Of a stretch of 12,949 bases of DNA, positions 1 through 8,269 are shown piece by piece (positions within the stretch are counted from its first letter, which is position 1; every line of letters starts with the position of its first letter). Under the pieces are notes generated by a model that was not told the DNA's origin, ran no database searches, and worked only from the letters and a program-made list of their open reading frames with translations. Source of the stretch: Verrucomicrobia bacterium UBA1629. Its GTDB lineage: Bacteria > Verrucomicrobiota > Kiritimatiellia > RFP12 > UBA1067. The stretch is from assembly GCA_002321305.1 (NCBI GenBank), contig DCMF01000078.1:8626-21574 (forward strand), written 5' to 3'. The translations under genes and the position numbers were made by a program.

Positions 1-18
1 GGGGGGGGGGGGGGGGGG
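1..18. other. Poly-G run at contig edge (probable artefact)
   Basis: The first 18 bases are all G, then sequence of ordinary composition starts at once. A homopolymer exactly at a contig terminus is typical of two-colour short-read sequencing or of an assembly end artefact. It keeps the reading frame of the first gene open but should not be trusted as coding sequence. Confidence 0.75.
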
Positions 19-1605
19 ATTGCCTTGAAGGGCACCTCAACTCAACTGAACATCCAGAATACGGGCGGCGTGGTTCTCGCCGGCGACCAGACGTGGTCGG
101 TCGCCAAGACGACAACCCTCTGCATTGACATGCACATTCCGCTCACCGCCGAGAACGCGAAACAGCTGACCGTGACGGACGGCGGTTCGCTGCGCGTCAA
201 TGCGGCGGGCAAGCTCACTGCTGACACGACGGTGCTGCTGACGGGCGGTGCCGTGCTGTCGCCCGCGCCCAACGGCACGATCACGTGGGGGTTGGGGCAA
301 CCCGTGCTCGTCTTCGCGGGCGAAGGCAAGCTGGGGCAGTTCGGCGGACGGTATTCGAGTTCGTTCCTCGATTCGCGCTACGCATCGCGCGTGGTGCTGC
401 GGGACGGCGCCGATCTTCAGCTGAACCGCTACAGCAATGCGAATCAGCCGACGGAGCCTTCGTTGGGCGTGCCGCTGGCGGTCGAGGGCGAGGCCACGGC
501 GGACGGCTCCCGCATCACGGGCGATGCGCCGCTTCAGCTGCTGCTGGACAGAAACGAAGTGGACGTGGCGGACGGGCTGACGCTGACCGTCGAACCGTCG
601 CTGACGAACGCGGCGGCGCGGGAGACGACGGCGGAACTCGTCAAGAGGGGTGTCGGTACGCTGGCGCTGACGAGCGGCGTCCAGTTCGTCGGATTCACGG
701 TCGCCGGAGGTACGCTTCGCCTCGCCGAGCCGAAGGGCTATTCGCACTATCGGTTCGTCGTGGACAGCGTGCGCGGCGGCAAGGCGGCGAGTCTGCAGTA
801 TTCGGAATTCAAGCTGCTGAACGGCGCGACGGACATCACGGCCAAGCGGAGCGGCTTCAGCTATGCGGTGGGCACGCCCGCCGAGAAGTTTGCCGACGTC
901 GATCAGGCGACGACATCCTACTGGGTGAACGAAAAGCCCGAATGGGTCGTGGACGGGAAGGTGAACGACCAGAAGTGGCTGGACTACCGGGGCTCCGCCG
1001 CGCGCATCGCCTCGGAGGGGGCGTCCCTCTACATTCAGCTCGACTATGCGACACCTGTCGTGGCCACCGGCTATTCGTGGGCGACGGCGAACGATGGCGG
1101 GCCGGACAAGGGCGACTACTGCCGCGATCCGTCGGGCTGGCGTCTGCTCGGCAGCGACGACGGCGAAAACTGGACTGAACTCGACCGCCGCGAGAGCATG
1201 GGGCCGTATGCCGAGCGCAAGAGCTGGGTCGGCGAGTTCGCGATTTCCTACGGGGCTGACCGTTTTGCGCAGCCGTTTGACAATGTGCAGGTGGACAAGG
1301 GAGGCACGCTGGAGACGCGCGGCTGTCCGCTCGCCGGCCTTCGGGTCGATTGCGACAACGGCGGTGGCACGGTCACGAAATTTGTGCCCGCACCCAATGG
1401 CGTGCTGGATCTGATTTGCGCGGATCCGTCGGCTCTGACCGCGTCGTTCGCAGTGTCGCTGACGATTGGGGACACCTCGAACCTGGGCAACCTTGCAACG
1501 TGGCGCGTGCGCGTCAACGGTGTTGAGAAAGCCGGATATGTCGTGCGCTTCAAAAAGGGAAGGCTCGTCGTCCGAGGTGCCGGCTCCCTGCTGATCATCC
1601 GCTAA
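1..1605 (+). CDS. Surface protein with autotransporter-type repeat and discoidin-like domain (5' partial)
   Basis: The frame is open to the left edge and stops with TAA at 1603-1605. A TTG at 25 could be read as a start, but it has no ribosome binding site and no signal peptide follows it, so the true N-terminus is almost certainly missing. Counting residues from that TTG, about 1-235 are Gly/Thr/Val-rich beta-helix-like sequence. This includes an autotransporter-associated-repeat-like motif near 206-218 (KRGVGTLALTSG, compare the family pattern KxGxGTLxLxG). Residues of about 239-410 look like an F5/8 type C (discoidin) galactose-binding-like domain: they open with YRFVVDSVRGG, run through SEFKLLNG and a VDGKVNDQKWLDY stretch, and include SGWRLLGSDDGENW. 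The last 115 residues are another beta-rich module ending in LLIIR, which may be a surface-attachment tail. The likely role is cell-surface glycan binding or adhesion. No catalytic motif was seen. It lies 26 bases upstream of the oxidoreductase gene, on the same strand. Confidence 0.75.
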   Translation, partial: GGGGGGIALKGTSTQLNIQNTGGVVLAGDQTWSVAKTTTLCIDMHIPLTAENAKQLTVTDGGSLRVNAAGKLTADTTVLLTGGAVLSPAPNGTITWGLGQPVLVFAGEGKLGQFGGRYSSSFLDSRYASRVVLRDGADLQLNRYSNANQPTEPSLGVPLAVEGEATADGSRITGDAPLQLLLDRNEVDVADGLTLTVEPSLTNAAARETTAELVKRGVGTLALTSGVQFVGFTVAGGTLRLAEPKGYSHYRFVVDSVRGGKAASLQYSEFKLLNGATDITAKRSGFSYAVGTPAEKFADVDQATTSYWVNEKPEWVVDGKVNDQKWLDYRGSAARIASEGASLYIQLDYATPVVATGYSWATANDGGPDKGDYCRDPSGWRLLGSDDGENWTELDRRESMGPYAERKSWVGEFAISYGADRFAQPFDNVQVDKGGTLETRGCPLAGLRVDCDNGGGTVTKFVPAPNGVLDLICADPSALTASFAVSLTIGDTSNLGNLATWRVRVNGVEKAGYVVRFKKGRLVVRGAGSLLIIR

Positions 1606-1621
1606 TGGGGACAGAAAAAGT

Positions 1622-1626
1622 GGAGA
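1622..1626 (+). promoter_or_regulatory. Ribosome binding site for the Gfo/Idh/MocA gene
   Basis: GGAGA lies 5 bases before the ATG at 1632. An in-frame ATG at 1605 overlaps the previous stop but has no Shine-Dalgarno sequence upstream. Starting at 1632 also puts the twin-arginine motif at residues 7-8, as expected for a Tat signal. This site decides the start. Confidence 0.6.
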
Positions 1627-1631
1627 ACCGA

Positions 1632-3164
1632 ATGAGCATGACTGTCAGTCGTCGTCATTTTCTGCGCGGTGCCTTCGGGCTGGTCGCGCTGGGGGCGTGC
1701 GATTGTTTCGCGATCGGCAGACCCGCCGGCCGCATCCGCCTCGCGGCGGTGGGCATGATGGGCAAGGGGTATTCGGACTGGCTGCCGATGCTGAAGTCCG
1801 GCCTTGTCGAGATCGTCGCGTTCTGCGACTGCGACGAGGGCAAGCGCGCCGAGGCGCAGAAGGCCCTCGCTCGGGACGGCATCGCGTTCGACCTCGCCAA
1901 GGTGCCGTTTTATACGGACTACCGTCGGCTGCTCGATGATGCGGGGACGCTCGGCGTACAGGCCATGACGGTCTCGACGACCGATCACACGCATGCCGCC
2001 ATCGCGATCACCGCGATGAAGCAGGGCATTCACGTGTTCGTGCAGAAGCCGCTGGTGCGGACGCTCTGGGAACTCGACTACTTCAACCGCACGGCGAAGG
2101 AGTACGGCGTCGTCACGCAGATGGGAAACCAGGGCAGTTCGCTGACGGGATTCCGTCGTGGCGTCGAGATTCTCAATTCGGGCATCCTCGGCGACGTGAC
2201 GGAGGTTCACGTGTGGACGAATCGTCCAGTCTGGCCGCAGGGCCGGAACGCGGTTGCGGCGATTGGGAAAGTGCCGAGCAAGCCCATGCCGGCGGCGTTG
2301 AACTGGGACGCCTGGCTCGCGACGGCGCAGGAACGCCCCTGGCGACCGCTCTATCATCCGTTCCACTGGCGCGGCTTCTTCGACTTCGGCTGCGGCGCGT
2401 TCGGCGACATGGCGTGCCACACGATGAATCTGCCGTTCCGCGGACTGGAGCTCGGCTCGGTGGACACTGTCGAACTCAAGCGGATCGAAGACAAGACGGA
2501 TCTGGCGTTCCCGGCAAAGTCGGTCGTCGTCCTCAATTACGCGGCGCGCGTTTCGCAGGCGCGCCCGGGCGTGAACCTGCCGGCCGTCAAGCTGATCTGG
2601 TACGATGGCAATCTGAAGCCGTCTGCCGATCTCATGCCGCAGGTGATTGCGGCGGGACTGGAGCGCGACAAGGAGACGGGCGAGGGCAAGGTCCCGAACA
2701 CCGGTTGCCTGATCGTCGGCACGCGCGGCATCCTCTGCTCGACGAACGACTACGGCGGGGACAGCTTCATCGCGCTCAAAGGCGAGGCGAAAGCCGTCAA
2801 CGTCAAGGACCATGAGGCCTGCAAGGCGGTCGCGCACACGATCCCGTACCGCACCGATTCGGTCGCGACGCAGGCCGCGCAGTCCGGCTACGCGGCGATT
2901 TCGGCGGACGGGCACTACGGCGAGTTCCTGAACGCGATTCTCGGCAAGGGGCCTGTGTACGCGGCGACACATTCGCGGTGCTATTCGGACGTCGAGTACG
3001 CGATTCCGCAGATGGAGGGTATCCTCGTCGGCTGCGCGGCACAGCGCGTCGGGCTGACGGGCGCGGAGGGTGTCTTCCACTGGGATGCGAAGAACGGGCG
3101 CTTCCGCGAAGAGGCGCCGAACCGTTATCTGAAGCCGTATATCCGCACGGGCTTCGCATTCTGA
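1632..3164 (+). CDS. Tat-exported Gfo/Idh/MocA-family oxidoreductase
   Basis: A 510-residue protein. The N-terminus carries a twin-arginine signal (SRRHFLRG, Arg7-Arg8) and a hydrophobic stretch ending LGAC. The enzyme should therefore be exported folded with its cofactor, and may be a lipoprotein anchored at Cys23. A Rossmann nucleotide-binding domain follows (VGMMGKG, glycines 41, 44 and 46). Next come the family's catalytic-lysine motif as VQKP (Lys139; the usual form is EKP), then MGNQG, a WPQG segment, NWDAWL and FGDMACHTMN (Asp259, His263). These segments are typical of the secreted Gfo/Idh/MocA branch in Planctomycetota, Verrucomicrobiota and Bacteroidota. Family members oxidise or reduce sugar hydroxyls with NAD(P), and some, such as GH109, use a transient NAD oxidation to cleave glycosides. 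The substrate cannot be read from sequence. Context among polysaccharide-degrading enzymes suggests a sugar or glycoside. The gene ends 15 bases before the large hydrolase gene, so co-transcription is likely. Confidence 0.88.
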   Translation: MSMTVSRRHFLRGAFGLVALGACDCFAIGRPAGRIRLAAVGMMGKGYSDWLPMLKSGLVEIVAFCDCDEGKRAEAQKALARDGIAFDLAKVPFYTDYRRLLDDAGTLGVQAMTVSTTDHTHAAIAITAMKQGIHVFVQKPLVRTLWELDYFNRTAKEYGVVTQMGNQGSSLTGFRRGVEILNSGILGDVTEVHVWTNRPVWPQGRNAVAAIGKVPSKPMPAALNWDAWLATAQERPWRPLYHPFHWRGFFDFGCGAFGDMACHTMNLPFRGLELGSVDTVELKRIEDKTDLAFPAKSVVVLNYAARVSQARPGVNLPAVKLIWYDGNLKPSADLMPQVIAAGLERDKETGEGKVPNTGCLIVGTRGILCSTNDYGGDSFIALKGEAKAVNVKDHEACKAVAHTIPYRTDSVATQAAQSGYAAISADGHYGEFLNAILGKGPVYAATHSRCYSDVEYAIPQMEGILVGCAAQRVGLTGAEGVFHWDAKNGRFREEAPNRYLKPYIRTGFAF

Positions 3165-3166
3165 TC

Positions 3167-3173
3167 AGAGGGG
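3167..3173 (+). promoter_or_regulatory. Ribosome binding site for the tri-catalytic hydrolase
   Basis: AGAGGGG ends 6 bases before the ATG at 3180, and that ATG begins a recognisable Sec signal peptide. Confidence 0.55.
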
Positions 3174-3179
3174 CTGGAC

Positions 3180-6100
3180 ATGAACAAGCTGTTCGTATGC
3201 ATCGGATCGGCGTGCCTGTGCCTGGCTGCAGGCGCGAAGACGCTTTTCACCGTTTCGGCCGACCGCCCCGACTGCCGCTACGGCGTCGGGGAGGCGGTGA
3301 CGTACACGGTGACGGCGACGGACGAGAAGGGCGCGCCGCTCACGTCCGGCAAGGTCGCGTGGTCGCTCGACAACTTCGGCACGGACGGGATCGCGCCGCG
3401 TGCCGAGGCCGATCTTGCGGCGGGGAATCCCTTCCGCGTGACGGGCAGCCTGCCCTATCCGGGCTTCCTGCGGCTCAACCTGAAGGCGGGGGACGGCTCG
3501 TCGCGCGTCTGGAGCGTGGCGGTCGCGCCGGAACGGGTTCGCGCCGCTTCGCCGCGCCCCGACGACTTCGACGCGTTCTGGGACAATGCCGTCGCGAAAC
3601 TCGCGCGCGAGGTGCCGCTCGATCCGCAGATGGCGCGCGTCGCGGAGAAGAGCAAGGGCGCGTTCGACTACTACAACGTCAGCTTCGCGACGTTCGGCGG
3701 ACGTGTCTACGGCTTCCTGACCATTCCGAAGAACAGGACGCGCAAATATCCGGCGCTTGTGAAGGTTCCCGGTGCCGGACCTTACCACAACGCTTCGGGC
3801 TACGGCTCGGATGCGCGCGTGACGCTGATGATGAACGTCCTGCCGTTCAAGCCGGACGCGGACAATGCGAAGTTCAAGGCCACCTATCGGGAATGGGAAG
3901 ACGGGCTGAAGAAGAAATACGGGACGAAAGGGCAGTATGGGACGGCCGGCATCGGTGTGTCGCGCGAGGATTACGTCTTCTACCCGGGCATCCTCGGCAT
4001 CAGTCGGGCGGTGGACTGGCTTGCGGCGCGTCCTGAAGTGGATGCGGCGCACATTGGCTATCACGGCGGCAGCCAAGGCGGCGGCTTCGGCTATTTCCTG
4101 CTAGGGCTGAACAGGAACTTCACGCGCGGCGCCATGTACATCCCGGCACTGGCGGACCATCTCGCCGGAAAGGCGCGGCGACGGGCGACGTGGCCGGAGA
4201 TGATCCGTTGCCAGCCCGATTCGGTGCGCGCGGCGGCGGAGCGGAACGCGCCCTACTTCGACATTGCGCATTTCGCGCCGCGCATCCGCGTGCCGGTGCG
4301 CTCGATCGTCGGCTTGAGCGACATGACGTGTCCGCCCGCCGGCGGCTGGAGCGCGTTCAACGCGCTCGGCTCGAATGACAAGTCGATGGTTTCCGTTCCT
4401 GGCATGACGCACGCGATCGACCCGGCGCTCGAACGCGACCTGTTCAAGTGGGTCTGCGGCGATAGCCCCGCCTTTTGCCCGTCGCCGCGCACGCCGGGGT
4501 CGAACGCGGCGCGCGTCTTCGGGAAGCTGAAAGCCGTCGCCGCGTCGCCGAACTACTACTGGGCGTGGACGTATCCGTGGCTCGACCACGGCAAGCGCAC
4601 GGGCGACATGCGGAACGTCGTGGAGGAAAACGGACGCTTCCGCCCCAAGCCGCTCGCCGACGTCAAACTGTCGTGCGACTACATGAAGTTTGCGGACGGA
4701 CGCCGCACCTTGATCAACTACGCGGATCTCGCGAGCGTCGTCGGCACATGGCATTCGCCGCGCTACTATGCCGTCAACCGCGCGGGACTGACGGCGGCGA
4801 TCCAGAAGCAGTGGGCCGCGTTCGGCGCGATCACGGTCTTCAACTGGCACATGGACCAGCCCTACACGACGAACGGCTTTCCGCAGGCCTCCTACCGCTT
4901 CAAGAGCGACGGCGAAAACCGCAACGTCGTCCGCCAGATTCTCGACGGCACGGGCGGGCCGTGCGGCACCGGCGCGATCGAGGGCAAGTCCTACCGCGCG
5001 CCGTTTCGGAATCCAAGGGAGTGGTTTCTTGATTCGCTGGCGGATGTCGCGGACTTCATCAATGGCTTGAACGACCCCGAGACGGGCGAACCGATTCCCG
5101 TCATCCTGCGCTATCCGCACGAATGCGACGGCAACTGGTTCTGGTGGGGAAACGGGTGGTGCACGGCGGAGGAGTTCCGCGCGTTCTGCCGTTTCGAGGC
5201 GGACTGGCTGCGCCGCGCGTGCGGCCCAGACCGCATTCTCTTCGCCTACACGCCCGACCGGCAGTGGAAGGCGTTCGGCAAGGAGGGCGATGCGGCGAAC
5301 ACGTTCCTCGCGCGCTATCCGGGCGACGCCTACACGGACATCATCGGCATCGACGACTACGGCATCGGCAACGGCAAGACGGATGCCGAGGCCGAGCGGA
5401 ATCTCGAAAAGGCCGTCGGGCGCCTGCGGCAGATGAGCGCGTTCGCGGCGGAACGCAACCTCGTCGTCTGCATCTCGGAGAGCGGCGGACGCTGGAAGCG
5501 CGATGACTTCTGGGTGTATCTGCACCGCGCAGCGACGGCGGACGGTGTAGTCTGCGCGTTTGTTGACACGTGGAGTACGCTGTGGGGCACGCTGCCGAAC
5601 ACGCCCGCCTCGGAAGCGGACGAGCGGGCGTTCGCCCGCCGCCCCGAAGTGCTGATGGAGGGTTCATCGGGCGCGGGCTTCAACATGCGTTCGGAACGGG
5701 TGATGCTGATTGGCGACTCGATCACCGAAATGGCGCTGACGATGAAGCCGAACGGCTTCTATCATCAGCTCACGAACGCGGCCGCCCGCGTCTGCCCGAA
5801 GGAGGGGCTGGAATTCATTCCGCTCGGCTACAGCGGCTACCGCGTCGGCACGTGGAGACAGATGGAGCGGGATGCGAACAAACGCGCATTCCCGGCCAAG
5901 TTCGACAAGTCGCGGTCGCTGAAGTCCGTCCTGGACGCGGGGGCCGAGACGGTTGTCGTCTTTCTCGGCATGAACGACCTCCTGCTGCCGACCGTCTCCG
6001 AAGATCCGGCCTCACACAAAGTCTGGCTGGCGGATTACGCCGCGTTCGTGACGAATCTGGCCGTCCGTTGCCGGCCCAGACGCTTCGTCTTTGCGTCCAT

Positions 6101-7217
6101 CACGCCGCTGACGGCGGACACCGAGAGTCCCAAGAACGCGGTTCGTCGGCAGCTGAACGCCCTGCTGCGTGACTATGCCGCCTCCGTGGGCGCCACGTAT
6201 GCGGACTTCGGTGCGGCAATTGAAGAGCTTCAGGCGAAGACGCGGACGTTTCGAACAGACTATCGGCTGGTTCCTGATTTCGTCCACCCGAACGGTCTGG
6301 GGCACACGGCGCTTGCGCGCGAACTGTGCCGTGCGTTGGACCTGGAGGATTTAGCCGTCCATTTCACGGCCAAGTTGGATGCGGAAGTCCGGGCGGTTGA
6401 AAGCGCCGTAAAGAAACCGTCGCTGTCCGTGCGGCTGCAGCCGGAACGGCGTCTGGACGCGGCTGACGCGGATGAGTTGACATACCGCATTGACTGGCAC
6501 GTCCACGGCGCGGACGCAGCGGCGGTCGATGTGGAGGTCCCGACGGGATGGCGTGTCGTGCGAATGGAACGGACGGGCAAGCATGCGGGCGCGGTGGTCG
6601 TGTGCGGCGCGCCCAGTCGGCTCCGCAATCGCGTCGTCCTGACGGCTAGCGCGGCCGAGGCGGTCGTGGACATCGCGCCGCCCTGGCGCGTCTCGGAGCC
6701 GTTCGATTTCCCGACAGCCTGGCGCGCGGATTCCGCGACGGGGCGGGCGGCCTGGCGTGCGGACGCGGTTCCGCCCAAGACGGAAAACGCGGGCGGGGCG
6801 TGGCTTCTTGCCACGCCGACGTGGGACTACACCGGGGCGGAGAAGGGTCGCCTGGATCCGGGTTCGCTGGATGCGTTTCAGCTTTTCTTCGGCGGACGGA
6901 CAGACAGCTTCTATGCGGTGCGCTGGATCAAGGCGCCGGAGGACATGGAACTTTCGGGTGTCTTGACGCACGGCACGTTTTCGGCGACATTGGGGTTTCA
7001 CGTCTCCGTGGATGGCGTCGGACAGTTCGCCGGGACGCTTGACCGGCAGGGCGGCAATCGGACGGCGGGGCCGGTGCGTCTGCACAAGGGCTGGAACAGG
7101 CTGACGGTGCGGTGCGATCACAAAGACTGGCAGCGCCAGTTCGCGTTCAATCTTGAAACGCGCGACGGTCGGAAGCCCGACGGGCTGACGTATGCCTGGA
7201 AGCAGCCTCGTCCGTAA
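3180..7217 (+). CDS. Secreted trimodular enzyme: CE7-type acetyl esterase, GH26 glycosidase, SGNH esterase
   Basis: A 1345-residue protein with an N-terminal Sec signal (MNKLFVCIGSACLCLAAGA) and a short beta-sandwich (about 25-115). Module 1 (about 120-425) is an alpha/beta-hydrolase of the acetyl xylan esterase (AXE1/CE7) type. It has GGSQGG with nucleophile Ser298, DMTCPP with Asp381 and GMTH with His411, so the triad is complete. Module 2 (about 440-825) is a GH26 domain. It has FNWHMDQP, then PHECDGNWFWWG with probable acid/base Glu648, and CISESGG with probable nucleophile Glu767. GH26 members are mostly beta-mannanases, with some xylanases and licheninases. Module 3 (about 838-1060) is an SGNH/GDSL acylhydrolase: GDSIT (Ser847), GYSGYRVG, GMND, and DFVHPN (Asp1033, His1036). 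The last 280 residues are beta-rich and include a KGWNRLTVRC segment like those of carbohydrate-binding sandwiches. It probably deacetylates and cuts acetylated mannan-type hemicellulose outside the cytoplasm. The substrate is inferred from the families. Confidence 0.9.
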   Translation: MNKLFVCIGSACLCLAAGAKTLFTVSADRPDCRYGVGEAVTYTVTATDEKGAPLTSGKVAWSLDNFGTDGIAPRAEADLAAGNPFRVTGSLPYPGFLRLNLKAGDGSSRVWSVAVAPERVRAASPRPDDFDAFWDNAVAKLAREVPLDPQMARVAEKSKGAFDYYNVSFATFGGRVYGFLTIPKNRTRKYPALVKVPGAGPYHNASGYGSDARVTLMMNVLPFKPDADNAKFKATYREWEDGLKKKYGTKGQYGTAGIGVSREDYVFYPGILGISRAVDWLAARPEVDAAHIGYHGGSQGGGFGYFLLGLNRNFTRGAMYIPALADHLAGKARRRATWPEMIRCQPDSVRAAAERNAPYFDIAHFAPRIRVPVRSIVGLSDMTCPPAGGWSAFNALGSNDKSMVSVPGMTHAIDPALERDLFKWVCGDSPAFCPSPRTPGSNAARVFGKLKAVAASPNYYWAWTYPWLDHGKRTGDMRNVVEENGRFRPKPLADVKLSCDYMKFADGRRTLINYADLASVVGTWHSPRYYAVNRAGLTAAIQKQWAAFGAITVFNWHMDQPYTTNGFPQASYRFKSDGENRNVVRQILDGTGGPCGTGAIEGKSYRAPFRNPREWFLDSLADVADFINGLNDPETGEPIPVILRYPHECDGNWFWWGNGWCTAEEFRAFCRFEADWLRRACGPDRILFAYTPDRQWKAFGKEGDAANTFLARYPGDAYTDIIGIDDYGIGNGKTDAEAERNLEKAVGRLRQMSAFAAERNLVVCISESGGRWKRDDFWVYLHRAATADGVVCAFVDTWSTLWGTLPNTPASEADERAFARRPEVLMEGSSGAGFNMRSERVMLIGDSITEMALTMKPNGFYHQLTNAAARVCPKEGLEFIPLGYSGYRVGTWRQMERDANKRAFPAKFDKSRSLKSVLDAGAETVVVFLGMNDLLLPTVSEDPASHKVWLADYAAFVTNLAVRCRPRRFVFASITPLTADTESPKNAVRRQLNALLRDYAASVGATYADFGAAIEELQAKTRTFRTDYRLVPDFVHPNGLGHTALARELCRALDLEDLAVHFTAKLDAEVRAVESAVKKPSLSVRLQPERRLDAADADELTYRIDWHVHGADAAAVDVEVPTGWRVVRMERTGKHAGAVVVCGAPSRLRNRVVLTASAAEAVVDIAPPWRVSEPFDFPTAWRADSATGRAAWRADAVPPKTENAGGAWLLATPTWDYTGAEKGRLDPGSLDAFQLFFGGRTDSFYAVRWIKAPEDMELSGVLTHGTFSATLGFHVSVDGVGQFAGTLDRQGGNRTAGPVRLHKGWNRLTVRCDHKDWQRQFAFNLETRDGRKPDGLTYAWKQPRP

Positions 7218-7256
7218 GGCGACAGCGAGTGGCAGGAATGACAACTGAAAGAAACA

Positions 7257-7265
7257 AGAGGAAAG
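7257..7265 (+). promoter_or_regulatory. Ribosome binding site for the GH16 gene
   Basis: A purine-rich AGAGGAAAG ends 8 bases before the ATG at 7274. Alternative in-frame starts (GTG at 7229, ATG at 7238) would put a charged, non-signal stretch ahead of the signal peptide, so 7274 is preferred. Confidence 0.5.
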
Positions 7266-7273
7266 AATCAACG

Positions 7274-8269
7274 ATGAACAAAGTCACAGGACAAGTCGGA
7301 CTCGTCGCTTGGGCGGCGGTTTTTGCCACCGGGACGGGTTTCGCAGCCTTCAGGGAGGCGCACGTCGAAGACAAGCCCGTCGTGCTGGTCACGTCCGCAA
7401 CGGTGAAGGGCAAGGCTCCTTCGCGGCTGCCGCCCGGAAAGGCGTGGAAACTGGTTTGGCACGACGAGTTCGACAGGCCGGAGATCGACAAGACGAAGTG
7501 GATGTGCCGCGAGAGCTTCTGGGGACAGGACTTCCCTGCGTTCGCGCATGATTTCGAGGGCGTCGAGATGACGGGCGAGACAGTCCGGCTCCATCTGCTG
7601 CGCAAGGGCGACGACTTTACGTCGCCGCACCTTCAGTCCGGCTCCCTGACCTACGACATTCCCAAGGATTCGGACGGGTTCTGGCCGTTCGGCACACGGC
7701 GGAAGCCGCTGTTCATGAAGAAGTACGGCTATTTTGAAATCCGCTGCCGCCTACCGAAATATCCGGGCTGGCACGCGGCGTTTTGGCTTCAGGCGCCTGG
7801 CGTTGGCTCGCATCCGGATCCGGCGGTCGCCGGCGTCGAGACGGACATCATGGAGAACTACCGTCAGCATACGCACGGCAAGATGGTCGGCGGAAACGGC
7901 TGGGGCGGTTACGGGAAGGACTCCCAGTGGTTCGGGCATTTCCAGTGGACGCACGAGGAAACGCCGGACGGCTGGCACACCTACGGCTGCGAATGGTCGC
8001 CTGCCGGCTACACGTTTTACAGCGACGGAAAGAAAGTCGGCGAGCAGAACGCGCCGGTTTCGCACGTGCCAGAGTTCCTGCTCGTCTCGACCGAACCGGG
8101 CGGCTACCGCAAGTGCGCCCCAGACGGCGGCTTGACGGCCGGGCGCAAGCTGCGCGAATGGGGCAAGCCCGATCCGCGCCTGTTCGACGTGAAGCTGCCG
8201 GACTTCTTCGAGGTCGATTTCGTGCGTGTCTATTCGGATCCGCAGGTCGATGGAGGCGAGACCGAATGA
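7274..8269 (+). CDS. Secreted GH16-family glycoside hydrolase
   Basis: A 331-residue protein. Residues 1 to about 25 form a Sec signal peptide (MNKVTGQVGLVAWAAVFATG, then GFAA). From about residue 57 it reads as a concanavalin-like GH16 fold: LVWHDEFD at the start, then FEIRCRLP, HAAFWLQAP, and the active-site ExDxxE motif as ETDIME (Glu189 nucleophile, Asp191 helper, Glu194 acid/base). The spacing is that of the beta-bulge type found in laminarinases, agarases and related enzymes. A final FFEVDFVRVY strand is also typical of the family. Length is normal for a single-domain GH16, with no binding module. The enzyme probably cleaves a beta-1,3- or mixed-linkage glucan, or a beta-galactan. The exact specificity is not readable. 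It begins 56 bases after the trimodular enzyme, and its TGA overlaps the ATG of the next gene, suggesting co-translation. Confidence 0.9.
   Translation: MNKVTGQVGLVAWAAVFATGTGFAAFREAHVEDKPVVLVTSATVKGKAPSRLPPGKAWKLVWHDEFDRPEIDKTKWMCRESFWGQDFPAFAHDFEGVEMTGETVRLHLLRKGDDFTSPHLQSGSLTYDIPKDSDGFWPFGTRRKPLFMKKYGYFEIRCRLPKYPGWHAAFWLQAPGVGSHPDPAVAGVETDIMENYRQHTHGKMVGGNGWGGYGKDSQWFGHFQWTHEETPDGWHTYGCEWSPAGYTFYSDGKKVGEQNAPVSHVPEFLLVSTEPGGYRKCAPDGGLTAGRKLREWGKPDPRLFDVKLPDFFEVDFVRVYSDPQVDGGETE
8252..8256 (+). promoter_or_regulatory. Ribosome binding site inside the GH16 3' end
   Basis: GGAGG lies 9 bases before the ATG at 8266. The frame of the propeller gene is open far upstream inside GH16, but this site and the signal peptide directly after 8266 fix the start there. 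Confidence 0.6.

Noticed and set aside
1605..1631. Earlier ATG start for the oxidoreductase, overlapping the previous stop
   Set aside because: It has no Shine-Dalgarno sequence and would push the twin-arginine motif deeper. The ATG at 1632 has GGAGA 5 bases upstream.
1602..3080. A 492-codon minus-strand open frame opposite the Gfo/Idh/MocA gene
   Set aside because: The sense strand encodes unmistakable family motifs; the antisense translation is Arg-rich and featureless.
4101..5525. A 474-codon minus-strand open frame opposite the esterase/GH26 region
   Set aside because: It is antisense to intact catalytic motifs of both modules and shows no domain of its own.
7218..7273. Possible promoter or terminator between the trimodular enzyme and GH16
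   Set aside because: No convincing -35/-10 pair or hairpin with a T tract is visible in these 56 bases; only the ribosome binding site is supported.
7783..8265. Upstream extension of the propeller frame inside GH16
   Set aside because: Out-of-frame translation of a well-supported GH16 gene. The signal peptide and Shine-Dalgarno site place the start at 8266.
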